From contig JAQFVV010006231.1 of the NCBI GenBank assembly GCA_028023455.1, positions 5,222,036 through 5,286,035 of the forward strand: DNA of 64,000 nucleotides. Reading direction: 5' to 3'. The DNA is from Epiperipatus broadwayi (lineage: Eukaryota > Onychophora > Udeonychophora > Euonychophora > Peripatidae). Positions 55,772 through 64,000 of the stretch are shown piece by piece. Each line of letters starts with the position of its first letter. The first letter of the stretch is position 1. The notes under the pieces are model-generated. The model did not search any database. It was not told the DNA's origin and saw nothing but the letters and a program-made list of their open reading frames with translations. Both the position numbers and the translations under genes were made by a program.

Positions 55772-57737
55772 GTAAATCATTTTAAACTGCAGACCTCTGT
55801 ATATTTTCTGGATAATTTCATACTACCTTTTAAATTCTAGTTAGCTAACTAACCACTCAACATATATTTTTAATGTTAAAGCTTTTTGTTTATTGTTTTA
55901 AAATCTGTAAATGAGCCACTTGCTTTAAAAATTTCCTTCCTTAAGAAATCAATTAATGTTCTCTACTTTAAACTATCACTGCAATCATGTCTCTAGTTAT
56001 TTTTTTTATCACATAGTTTTAATAGTTGTTATATTTATTTTATGATATGCTGATGCTTTGAAACAGCGAATACTAAATTTTAATATTTCAAGAAGAGATT
56101 AATTAAAACCTCTTCATGTAATTATTTACAATCTTATTTCTGTGCGCTGTTTTAAAACCCTCTTAAGAAAATAGTAACGACTTGCTCGTTATTATTTAAT
56201 ATTTTTTTTGATAATTGTTTGATTGTAAATTTTTGCAATGTGGCTTGTTTTAGTGAGGTTTAATTTTTAAATACTAAAAAATAGACTAACCTTGATAAAT
56301 ATTTATAAGTATATTTGCTATTTAAGTTATTTATTAAACCCCATAAAGTCCCTCCTTTTAAATACTTGTCATCTGATCAATAACAAATTAGAGTTAGCTG
56401 GAACAGCAAAGATTATCTGTATTTATTCCCGTGTATAGCATATATTTTATCATGCTACCCAAGAGTTGGCTTCTATTTGATTAAGCTACTAAGCTATTGT
56501 TCTTGCCTATAGAATATTAAATTTTATAAAATGCTTTGCTTGGCGGATGTGTTTCATTCACTTTAATATTTTTCTCGTTTTGCTGCCATGTATATTTACA
56601 TATTTAAGATGGAGCCTTGGTTAAGCCAGCACATCTTCCTCTCATAGGGTAGAGCAGTTGTGAAGCCTGAGTTTAAAGCCAGGTTAGCATGTAAGTCCCC
56701 TGACTTTCTGAACTATTTGTTCCTTTTCATGCAGCTTAACGATCAGTTTTCAGGGTACCAGCATTGGTCACAGAAATCCTTGATCTACCAATCCATCCAC
56801 AGATTGACTTTATTATTGTATTGCTCATGCTATAGTACATTAGTACATCCAGAGCAGCCAACTCTACCTCCCTATTTTATTTATTTCAGCAATTGTCTGA
56901 GATATTCTTAAAAGTCTGGTGAATCTAAGTTTTTGCAGGCCTATTTAGGCTAAATAAATAAATATAAACAGATGAGAAACGTCTACCATAACTGTTGACC
57001 AAGGTTTAGTTTAGTTATTAGTATTCAGCCACACATTAAGGGGAGTCGGCATATGTTCCACTATAGACATGGCATAGTGATAAGCTATTTATTTAAATGC
57101 CTGTGTACATTTATTATATATATATATATCTGTAAAATAATTGTATTCAAATTCTAACATATCAAAAGCAATTTATGGCTCTCATGAATTCATAAGATGA
57201 ATAACCGTTGCATTCATCTTACTTAAATGTAAATTTATTTATTAATCTGATAAAGAATCTGTCTGTAGAGCATACTTAAAACTCTTCAGTCATTAAATGC
57301 CTGCATGCATTTCCACTTGTTATGTACTTTGTGATATATATTTTAAATAAAACTTATTATTGGAGAAATTAAAACTTTAGTAAATTAACCTAGTCCACTC
57401 TCAGTTTCATTATTCAATCCAATTCTCATTATTATTATGTTATAGAATATGCATTATTAAAGGTCTCCATTAAGTTAACTATTTGTTAGATATGATCAAT
57501 TTGTAATTTAATTATGAGTCTCATTGTTTCTCCCTAACCTATGTCAGCTGCGAATAAAGGAGTATGCTACGTGTAAGTTCAAGGTGGTCATTCATAGAGT
57601 CTTGATTCTTGGAGTACTGGCTTACAAGTTGAAATGTGGTCGGACTTGTGATGGGACAGTCCTAGTCTGGTCAGCTTCGGTCTCTTTTGCTTGGATTCTG
57701 AATTCTGTTATGTTAATGAACAAACTTGACTGTTACA

Positions 57738-57826
57738 ATATTGTATTGTATATATTTGTACATAATAATAAATATATTAATTGCAATATTTGTTTCAGTA
57801 TTATTTTACATTATTTAAGCACAACA
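57738..57826 (+). repeat. 5' LTR of element D, second part
   Basis: Resumes with ATATTGTATTG after E and runs through TTTGTACATAATAATAAATA and GTTTCAGTATTATTTTACAT to AAGCACAACA. It contains AATAATAAATA, a possible polyadenylation signal. The 3' LTR has about 30 extra bases before its final CACAACA. Confidence 0.85.
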
Positions 57827-57830
57827 GATT

Positions 57831-57848
57831 TGGCGCAGTTTGACAAAA
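57831..57848 (+). promoter_or_regulatory. Primer-binding site of element D
   Basis: TGGCGCAGTTTGACAAAA begins four bases after the LTR end. TGGCGCAG is a known start of primer-binding sites in animal Ty3/gypsy elements. The primer tRNA is not identified. Confidence 0.6.
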
Positions 57849-58358
57849 GATTTTTTTTCCCCCATGGCTGGAAAGAGAAAAAACTTGGAAAATGTAAATA
57901 CGCGAATGCGCAATTATATAGACACCCATAAGTTACAAAGCTGTGATTACTAAATCACACTTAAATACGGTCCAAGTAAAATATGTAAATACCATATTTA
58001 TTAAACAGTGAATATTAAAAATCCCTTATTTCTGGAAAAATAAAAAGTAAAATATGCGAATAAGCAATATACATTCGTTGTATTTATTAAACAGCCATTG
58101 TCAAAATCATTTATTTCTGGGAAGAAAAATAAAGTGATCACAAACACAAAATCACTTATTTCTGGGAGGAAAAATAAAGTGATCACAAACACAATTGGTG
58201 GTTTATAAACCAATCAAAATTGGCCTTGCTAAAAAAGACAGAAGCTTGCCCTAGCAGAGTAAAAAATCTGTCGAACGTAACCATATCGAGTGGTTACTTG
58301 CAAATATACGGAAAAAATATTTTTCTCATGTGATAACAGAGAAAAATAAAATAAAATA
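57849..58358 (+). other. 5' leader of element D
   Basis: About 510 bases before gag, A-rich, with the hairpin-forming tandem repeats at about 58100-58195 listed separately. An apparent minus-strand frame here is a by-product of the repeats. Confidence 0.55.
58100..58195. repeat. Hairpin-forming tandem repeats in the element D leader
   Basis: A unit of about 45 bases containing CATTTATTTCTGGGAAG or CACTTATTTCTGGGAGG, then AAAAATAAAGTGATCACAAA, occurs twice in tandem, with a weaker related piece near 58010-58045. Within each unit ATCACTTATTT can pair with AAATAAAGTGAT, giving a stem of about 12 pairs around a GGGAGG-type loop. Confidence 0.65.
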
Positions 58359-58907
58359 ATGGCTAATATAATTGGCTCAATGGAAGCTTTTGATCCAGGG
58401 TTCCCTGAGAACTGGTCAAGCTACAAAGAGCACCTAATTTTTTATATGCAGGCCAATCAGATCAAAAAGTCTGAAGTAAAATTAGCAATGCTGATAACTA
58501 TTATCGGGTCGGAGACGTATAATATTTTAAAATCGCAAATTGGGTCAGAAACACTGGCTGATTTGAATTTTGAGAAGGCATTAGCAATTCTCACAGAATA
58601 TTTCCCCCCCAAACCGCTAACAATAATGCAGAGATATTATTTCAATCTCTGTATGCAGGCGGAGGGGGAAAATGCTGGAGAATTTGCAACAGGAATCCGG
58701 ACATTAGCATTTACGTACCAATTTAAAGAGTTCTTAAATGAAGCACTATGCGATCGTTTTATTTGTGGCATGAACGATCATAATTTAAGACTCAAACTAT
58801 TAATGAAACCGGATATAGATTTTGAAAAGGCTGTAGCTCAAGCCATGCTTGTAGAATCTATAGCATGTCAAGCAAAGCCATTACAAAAAATGAATTATAC
58901 TGTTTAA
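58359..58907 (+). CDS. Gag of element D (matrix/capsid part)
   Basis: 182 codons from the ATG. Residues 9-25 (EAFDPGFPENWSSYKEHLIF) are followed by a helical capsid-like region with EKALAILTEYFPPKP near 72-86 and ADxF-type features such as EGENAGEFATGIRTLA near 102-117 and LCDRFICGM near 129-137. This pattern is known from gag proteins of Mag-like Ty3/gypsy elements. A TAA at 58905-58907 cuts it before the zinc-knuckle region, which follows in the same element. Confidence 0.8.
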   Translation: MANIIGSMEAFDPGFPENWSSYKEHLIFYMQANQIKKSEVKLAMLITIIGSETYNILKSQIGSETLADLNFEKALAILTEYFPPKPLTIMQRYYFNLCMQAEGENAGEFATGIRTLAFTYQFKEFLNEALCDRFICGMNDHNLRLKLLMKPDIDFEKAVAQAMLVESIACQAKPLQKMNYTV

Positions 58908-59110
58908 AAAGTTGAACATAAGGCTGAGTCTGACAAGCACTCTGTTAGCTCAACAACAACAACGAATATAAAGCATTGTTATAGATGCGATGAACCGATG
59001 CAAATGCAAACAGAATGTCCACACCTACATACTGTGTGCTCATTTTGCAAGTGAGTTGCTCATATAAGAGTGGCATGTCTAAACTTAAAAAGACAAACAG
59101 CCAATATGAG
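58908..59110 (+). pseudogene. Gag zinc-knuckle region of element D, broken
   Basis: Downstream of the gag stop the reading continues with HCYRCDEPMQMQTECPH, then VCSFCK, a stop, AHIRVACL. This is the double-knuckle layout of Mag-type gag proteins. The His expected in the first knuckle is missing (Gln or Met in its place) and the second is interrupted by a TGA near 59053. Confidence 0.65.
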
Positions 59111-60504
59111 AATGGAAAAAACCATTCCAAAAAAAACAACAACAAAGGCAACAATAAGAAAAATAAACAAGTTGCCAGTATAAATCACATTAAGGACAAT
59201 CAGTCTGGATTTATACATAGTATAATGATTAATGAGACACCAGTGAGAATGGAACTAGACACAGGGTTTGCAGTGCCTATTGTTTCAAAAAAAAACTTGG
59301 GCTATCATTAATAAAAACAATAAACATAATCTGCATCCTAGCACTAGGACTATAATAGATTATCAGGGTAAAAAAAAATAAAACTCTTGGGTCAGACAAG
59401 AGTTAAAATAACTATGCCTAACAAAACTATACACCTACCACTGTTAGTGGCATCAGGTGATCATAGCATCTTGTTAGGCCATGACTGGTTCAGTCACTTA
59501 GGCTTTGCAGTGTCAAAGGTGAACCAGATCACAACATTAGCTAAATTAAAGGCTGATTACCCTGAAGTGGTCAAAAAAGATCTAGGTCTGTATCTGTTGT
59601 CGAAGCAGATCACTGCCATTGGTCTTAAGAGCTAAAGTTGAATTAGAGCTTGAAAGGTGGGAGGCAGAAGGGATAATAGAGCCTATATCATACTCAGAAT
59701 GGGCCACCCCAATAAGTCCCAATCTTCAAAGAAAATGGTGAAGTGCGGATATGTGGAGATTATTGATGCACAATTAACAAAGCATTAGCATTGAATAATT
59801 ATCCACCACCATCAGTTAAGCAAATCCTATCCACACTGTCAGGTGGAAGGGTTTTTACTAAAATTGACTTGAAACATGCATATTTGCAGCTACCGGTCGA
59901 TGATTAGGCAGCAAGAGCATTGTCAATAATAACTCATAAAGGCTTATTTAAAATGAACCGGTTACCTTTTGGTATATCAGTCGCCCCAGCAATATTCCAG
60001 AGAGTCATGGATCAACTGGCTGCAGGAATACCAGGGACCCTATCGCACTTTGATGATTTCTTACTGGTGATACGGACTCCAGAGCTACTCTGGAGTTCCA
60101 CAAAAAAACTCCTTGACAAGTTCAAAGCAGCAGGCATAAGAATAAACTTAGATAAGTGCATATTTGATTCCAAAGAACTGGAGTTTCTGGGATTTAGAAT
60201 TGATGCCAGTGGCATTCATCCTACCCAAAAGAAAGTTATGGCAATTAAAAAAGCCAAAACACCAAGTAACAAGAAAGAATTACAGTCCTTTTTAGGACTT
60301 GTAAATTATTATGAGGGGTTTTTATATCACAAAACAGAGGCATCTGAACCATTGTCCAGGCTATTAGATAAAAAAGCAGTCTGGAAGTGGGACAGCAATC
60401 ATGATAATGCCTTTGAAAAAATGAAAACCCTTATATCTGAGAAAGTGGTGCTGGCACACTTTGACCCTGAAAGAGTGCTGGTATATGTGATGCTTCACCA
60501 GTAG
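59111..60504 (+). pseudogene. Protease and reverse transcriptase of element D, broken
   Basis: Protease: RMELDTGFAVPIVS with the DTG at 59258-59266, then after a frameshift SILLGHDWFSHLGF near 59465-59510, the usual LLGRDW-type motif. Reverse transcriptase: ERWEAEGIIEPI near 59660-59690, TKIDLKHAYLQLPVDD near 59860-59905, then PFGISVAPAIFQRVMDQL near 59966-60020. The YxDD box reads HFDD (60046-60057), with the two Asp kept but the Tyr lost. FLGFRIDASGIHP and LQSFLGLVNYY follow. Stops lie near 59764 (TGA) and 59907 (TAG), with additional frame changes near 59360, 59640 and 59720. Confidence 0.85.
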
Positions 60505-61016
60505 GAATAGGTGCAGTGTTGTCCCATAAGAATGATGATGGGTCACTCTCCCCTGTTGCCTTTACATCAATGTGCCTCTCAAAGGCAGAAAAAAATTATG
60601 CCCAGATTGTTAGAGAGGCTTTGGCATTAATCAATGTAATTAAAAAATTCCATGACTACCTTTATGGGAGATCATTCATACTGCAAACAGATCATAGACC
60701 CCTAATGGGTATCTTTGCAGCTGAAAGAGAAATCCCTCAGCATGCCTCACCACATATGCTGAGGTGGTTCAACTTCTTATCAGGATATGATTTTATGCTA
60801 TACTACATTGAGGGAAAACAGATTCCTCATGTTGTTGCATTATGTCGTTTGCCTGCAGAATCTGCAGACAGTCTGATTACTACCGATCAGTCAGTTAACA
60901 CGATTGATTTGGGAACAAACACACCACTGAACAGTAAATTAGTGGATAAGTGGACTACAAATGACCCTGGGTTCCAAAGAATTAAAAAAATGGATCCAGC
61001 AGGGGTGGCCAAATAA
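60486..61016 (+). pseudogene. RNase H of element D, frameshifted at its start
   Basis: The previous frame ends near 60487 in VLVYVMLHQ, while the neighbouring frame gives DASPVGIGAVLSHKNDDG, the first RNase H motif with its Asp, so a single base is missing. Then come EKNYAQIVREALALI and LQTDHRPLMGIF with the catalytic Asp, and YYIEGKQIPHVVALCRLP, where the last Asp (usually ADALSR) reads VALCR and is lost. Confidence 0.8.
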
Positions 61017-62153
61017 AAAACCAGAGGAGTTGCATCCAGCCTACTGGACCTGAAGGCTGGAGCTCTCAATTGAAAAGGGATGTATTATCTGGGGATACAG
61101 ACTATGATCCCAAATGCTCGACCTGTTGCATAATGAGCATCCAGAGATAATCTGGATGAAGATGCTCACAAAGGCATATGTATGGTGGCCTACTTTGGAC
61201 ACAGAGATAAAGGCATATGTATGGTGGCCTACTTTGGACACAGAGATTAAGTCTAAAGTCTACCACTGCTGGTATTGCAAAATTAATCAAAACATGCCAG
61301 CAAAAGATAAAACAGTTCACTGGCCTAAACCTGAAGGCCCCTGGATGAGACTCCATGTGGACCATGCTGGCCCATAGAAAGGCAAACTACTATTAGTAGT
61401 AGTTGATTTATATTCTAAGTGGCTGGAGGTAGTGGAAGTTCCATCACTCCAGACCACTGCAACAATAGAAGCCCTTAGAAGGCTATTTGCTACACATGGT
61501 CTTTCTAAAATGATAGTCTCAGATAATGGCGCAGAATTCACTGCAGTAGCCTTTAAAAAGTTTTGTGACAATAATGGCATTGAGCTGGTCTTCAGCCCAC
61601 CATTTCATCCTGAAAGCAATGGTCAGGCTGAGAGATTGGTGCAAGAGACCAAAAAAATGCTCACAAGATCGACACAGAAAGCTGGAACATCTGTATTGCC
61701 AGAATGTTATTATCTCAACACTCTACACTGAGTACTGCAACCGGAAAAACTTCAGTTGAACTATTGTGTAATAGAACTTTGCGAACAAACTTGTCAGCTC
61801 TGATACCTGAGCCAAATGATGAAAAACAAGAAAAGAACAAAACTACCAAATTACAAATAGGGACTAATGTCCTATGCAGAATGTATAGTGGATCCATTAA
61901 ATGGATCCCAGCAGTTGTAATACAATAAAAAGGATTTCACATCATTTTACTGGAAACAGCAGATGGATGTCAACATCATTGCCATCGAGATCAACTGAGA
62001 CTGTATTATACTGATGCAGCCATAAGGAATGTAGCTCCAGAGATATGCAGTACAAGCAAAGCGGACCAACAAACTGAAGACAACAGCAAAACAGAACCAG
62101 CACCAAAGCGCTTTAGTCGTCCTCCAGCACACCTGCATGACTATGCTCTCTAG
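61017..62153 (+). pseudogene. Integrase of element D, broken
   Basis: N-terminal zinc region: HNEHPEIIWMKMLTKAYVWW, then HCWYCKINQN. A 39-base in-frame tandem duplication (61171-61209 and 61210-61248) repeats KAYVWWPTLDTEI. The core has RLHVDHAGP, a TAG (61375-61377), then VVVDLYSKWLEVVEV, IVSDNGAEF and HPESNGQAERL; the second Asp and the Glu are separated by the usual 35 residues. After a frame change near 61700 the end reads KTSVELLCNRTLRTNLSALI and IGTNVLCRMYSGSIKWIPAV. The frame closes near 62153 just before the polypurine tract. Confidence 0.85.
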
Positions 62154-62165
62154 GGTAAATTTTAG

Positions 62166-62178
62166 TCAGGGGGATGGA
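62166..62178 (+). promoter_or_regulatory. Polypurine tract of element D
   Basis: TCAGGGGGATGGA directly before TGTTATGCC of the 3' LTR. Confidence 0.75.
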
Positions 62179-62779
62179 TGTTATGCCTCCTTATCTGATC
62201 GGATTAAGCATTGTTTGCCACAGGTCAATAGGCTGATGTATAGATAACAACATAGCCAATGATTATTACAGGCCAATAAGCAAGAATGCTTGCTGAATCC
62301 AAAGGTTTTCAATAAGGTCAGGGATCTGGGTATAAATAGTCAGCCTTTTGTGAGGATCAAGGAAGAATATGTCTAACCTGAACAGACTCTTTGCGTTCTC
62401 CCAGGAAAATTCTGCTAACCTAAACAGCAGCAAGTATTCCCATTAATAGTACTACGCTATTTGGTCTATGCAGCTAGGCAAGTCCCACAGAGACCGGTTG
62501 CTGCTAAGACCACCCTCGGCTTGAGGCAAGCTGTCTTTTATAGCTGGAAGAGTCATAGAGCCTACCCGTGAGGCAAGACATCAGGGGTGGCGGGAAGCGG
62601 TAGGCAGAACCCAGAGTTTACATTAAACTCCAATATTCAACTTGTAAATATTAACTTGTATATATTGTATTGGTATATATTTGTACATAATAATAAATAT
62701 ATTAATTGTAATACTTGTTTCAGTATTATTTTACATTATTTACTGTTGGTTGGGTCTGTAATCCAGACCAAACACAACA
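62179..62779 (+). repeat. 3' LTR of element D
   Basis: 601 bases from TGTTATGCC to CACAACA, with TGTT/AACA inverted ends. It is the uninterrupted counterpart of 43435-43954 plus 57738-57826, and shows the original target of E (CTTGTATATATTGTATTGG). Confidence 0.9.
62331..62338 (+). promoter_or_regulatory. TATA box of the element D 3' LTR
   Basis: TATAAATA followed by GTCAGCC, as at 43620-43627; two of the CCAAT motifs are kept upstream. Confidence 0.65.
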
Positions 62780-63438
62780 CTCTCTTTAAATTTAAAGAGA
62801 GAATAAAAAAAGAGGCAGTATATATAGATCAGTATAAACCAGTATTAAATAGAATGTTAATAAATAAAGATAAAAAATAAGATAATACAGGAATAATATA
62901 TAAAAAAAAGGGGGGAGGGGTATAAAAAGAATGTTAATGGGTAAAGTTCTCTAAATTTAAAGAGAGAATAAAAAAAGAGGAAGTATATATAGATCAGTAT
63001 AAACCAGTATTAAATAGAATGTTAATAAATAAAGATAAAAAAATAAGATAATATAGGAATAATATATAAAAAGGGAGGGGTATAAAAAGAATGTTAATGG
63101 GTAAAGATTTAGAGCATAGATATTAAATTTATATAAGAAGTGTATTAAATTATAAAGGTGTTTTAAAAGAAATAATTAAAGATAGGGAAGGAGATAAATA
63201 ATTGTATTTGTAGATGATATAATATTGTGGTTTTATTTGAATATTATATATTTGGAATGTATTAATATTTTATTTATTTGTGTTGTTTTTTATTTTAATT
63301 TATTTTATTATTATTATTATTTTTTTAAGGAAACTTGATAATGGCTACAGATTGTGGTTGAAATGTTGTATGGAAGAGAAATAAAATTATAGTTTGGAAT
63401 AAAACAAGTTTAAAAAAAAAAAGGAATGTTGAATTTAT
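62780..63438. repeat. Right arm of inverted repeat G
   Basis: Reverse complement of 42947-43434. Its inner part is duplicated in tandem (62780-62948 and 62949-63113), each copy with AGTATATATAGATCAGTATA, a G-rich GGGGAGGGGTATAAAAAG and GAATGTTAATGGGTAAAG. About 85 bases near 63160-63240 are absent from the left arm; there the plus strand reads IVFVDDIILW, like an RT catalytic box. GGCTAC (63343-63348) and GTGGTT (63354-63359) form a stem before GAAA. Confidence 0.7.
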
Positions 63439-63689
63439 ATATTTATTATCATGGAGCTATAATTTAAAAAGAAAAAGAAATGAAAAGTTATGTATATAAT
63501 AATATTTAGATTATGGGTTAAAAATCCTAAACAATCAAAAAAATTTCTATAGATTCATAGAAATTAATTCAAACTCATTCTTGTAAAGTTAAGTAAACAA
63601 TACAAGCTAGATTGCAATGCCTATTAAATTTATACATATTGCTAAATGTCTACTATGTGAGCTAAGAGTCATAATGTTTTGGGATTTTG
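63439..63689. other. AT-rich non-coding DNA
   Basis: No feature supportable. Confidence 0.5.
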
Positions 63690-63764
63690 TAAGACCCACT
63701 CAGTATTATGAACCCATATTATGGGCATTGAGTCAGATGTGTTAACCACTACATTACAAAGTTC
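63690..63764 (-). ncRNA. tRNA-like relic (SINE head or tRNA pseudogene)
   Basis: The minus strand reads GTAATGTAGTGGTTAACACA, an excellent A-box context (as in tRNAs with TAGTGGTTATCAC), then TCTGACTCAATGCC where an anticodon arm would be, then GGGTTCATAATAC, a degenerate B box. Spacing fits a tRNA of about 72 bases, but stems are poor. Beyond the window's last 230 bases nothing else can be called. Confidence 0.45.
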
Positions 63765-64000
63765 TTCATGTAAACAAAAACTAACTATGAAAAAGGTATT
63801 ACTTCATTGTATAAAATTTGCTCTTTATAAGAATGTTTTGTAACATTAAAAATACAACCACTGAATTCAAAATCATCTAATGCAAGGGAGTTTTTCAATT
63901 TTCTACGCAGCTATTAAGATTTGGGATTGTTATTTATTCTGGAGTTTCGGTCTATTGTCTACATTTTTTAAGACTTAGATAATAAAAAAAAATATATAAA
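63765..64000. other. AT-rich non-coding DNA at the window end
   Basis: No feature supportable. Confidence 0.4.

Larger units (their letters stand above)
43955..57737 (+). mobile_element. Non-autonomous LTR retrotransposon 'E', gag-like only, nested in D
   Basis: LTRs of 3219 and 3361 bases (43955-47173 and 54377-57737) run from TGAAAC to TGTTACA. ATAT flanks the element on both sides (43951-43954 and 57738-57741), and removing E plus one ATAT restores the sequence seen in D's intact 3' LTR. The interior encodes a coiled-coil gag-like protein with a tandemly repeated C-terminal unit. I found no protease, RT, RNase H or integrase motif. F interrupts the interior. E therefore resembles large non-autonomous LTR derivatives that depend on a relative's pol. 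Confidence 0.88.
54377..57737 (+). repeat. 3' LTR of element E
   Basis: 3361 bases, partner of 43955-47173. The extra length is explained mainly by two nested tandem duplications at about 55125-55410. TATA box, tRNA-like segment and exon-like frame are all kept. Beyond its end the second part of D's 5' LTR resumes with ATATTGTATTG. Confidence 0.88.
43435..62779 (+). mobile_element. Ty3/gypsy (Mag-like) LTR retrotransposon 'D', split by element E
   Basis: The 3' LTR is 62179-62779. The 5' LTR is in two parts, 43435-43954 and 57738-57826, because E lies inside it. The element starts TGTTAT and ends CACAACA. CTCTC flanks both ends (43430-43434 and 62780-62784), a 5-base target duplication. The internal part is 57827-62178: primer-binding site, leader, CCHC-type gag, pol, polypurine tract. 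The coding region is broken many times. Without E, D would be about 5.6 kb. Confidence 0.9.

Noticed and set aside
58001-58213. 70-codon minus-strand frame with repeated FVITLFF
   Set aside because: Produced by the tandem hairpin repeats in the D leader.

Overview
The window looks like AT-rich nuclear DNA from a metazoan, most likely an invertebrate. The support is the RTE-type non-LTR retrotransposon remains, several Ty3/gypsy LTR retrotransposons with long LTRs, tRNA-headed SINEs, palindromic (foldback-like) repeats and long TA microsatellites. I could not recognise any host protein-coding gene. I cannot name the species from sequence alone.

Layout. 1-3060: remnants of RTE-type (endonuclease + reverse transcriptase) retrotransposons. 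3061-6064: AT-rich DNA with nothing supportable. 6065-14075: Ty3/gypsy element A, plus strand, 1.7 kb LTRs, gag-pol broken by frameshifts and stops. 14090-22214: element B, minus strand, an older relative of A, with its 5' LTR cut short at an inverted-repeat element (22215-23134). 23366-24098: a TA microsatellite and a second large inverted repeat. 24099-32831: non-coding DNA holding a short hairpin repeat, a cluster of tRNA-derived SINE copies (including a head-to-head pair) and two motifs resembling a hammerhead core. 32832-42723: element C, minus strand, 2.4 kb LTRs, the best preserved element, with one gag-pol frame interrupted by a single stop. 42947-63438: a nested stack. The two arms of an inverted repeat (G) flank element D (43435-62779, plus strand, a CCHC-gag Mag-like Ty3/gypsy element). 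D's 5' LTR is split by element E (43955-57737, 3.2-3.4 kb LTRs, gag-like coding only). E is split by F (49710-53222, 3.5 kb, no coding). 63439-64000: AT-rich DNA with a tRNA-like relic.

Relations. A, B and C share one protein architecture: gag fused to pol, no zinc knuckle, a protease of DSGS type, and an integrase with a DX34E spacing and an NPCER motif. A, B and E share a primer-binding region resembling the complement of a tRNA-Lys 3' end; C's is a looser match. A, C, E and F all sit in ATAT target duplications. E has no pol of its own, so if it moved recently it must have borrowed enzymes; related elements of the A/C type are natural candidates, which is inference. Insertion order by nesting: G, then D (target CTCTC), then E (target ATAT in D's LTR), then F (target ATAT in E). 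Every coding region recognised is damaged, so no element here looks autonomous as it stands.
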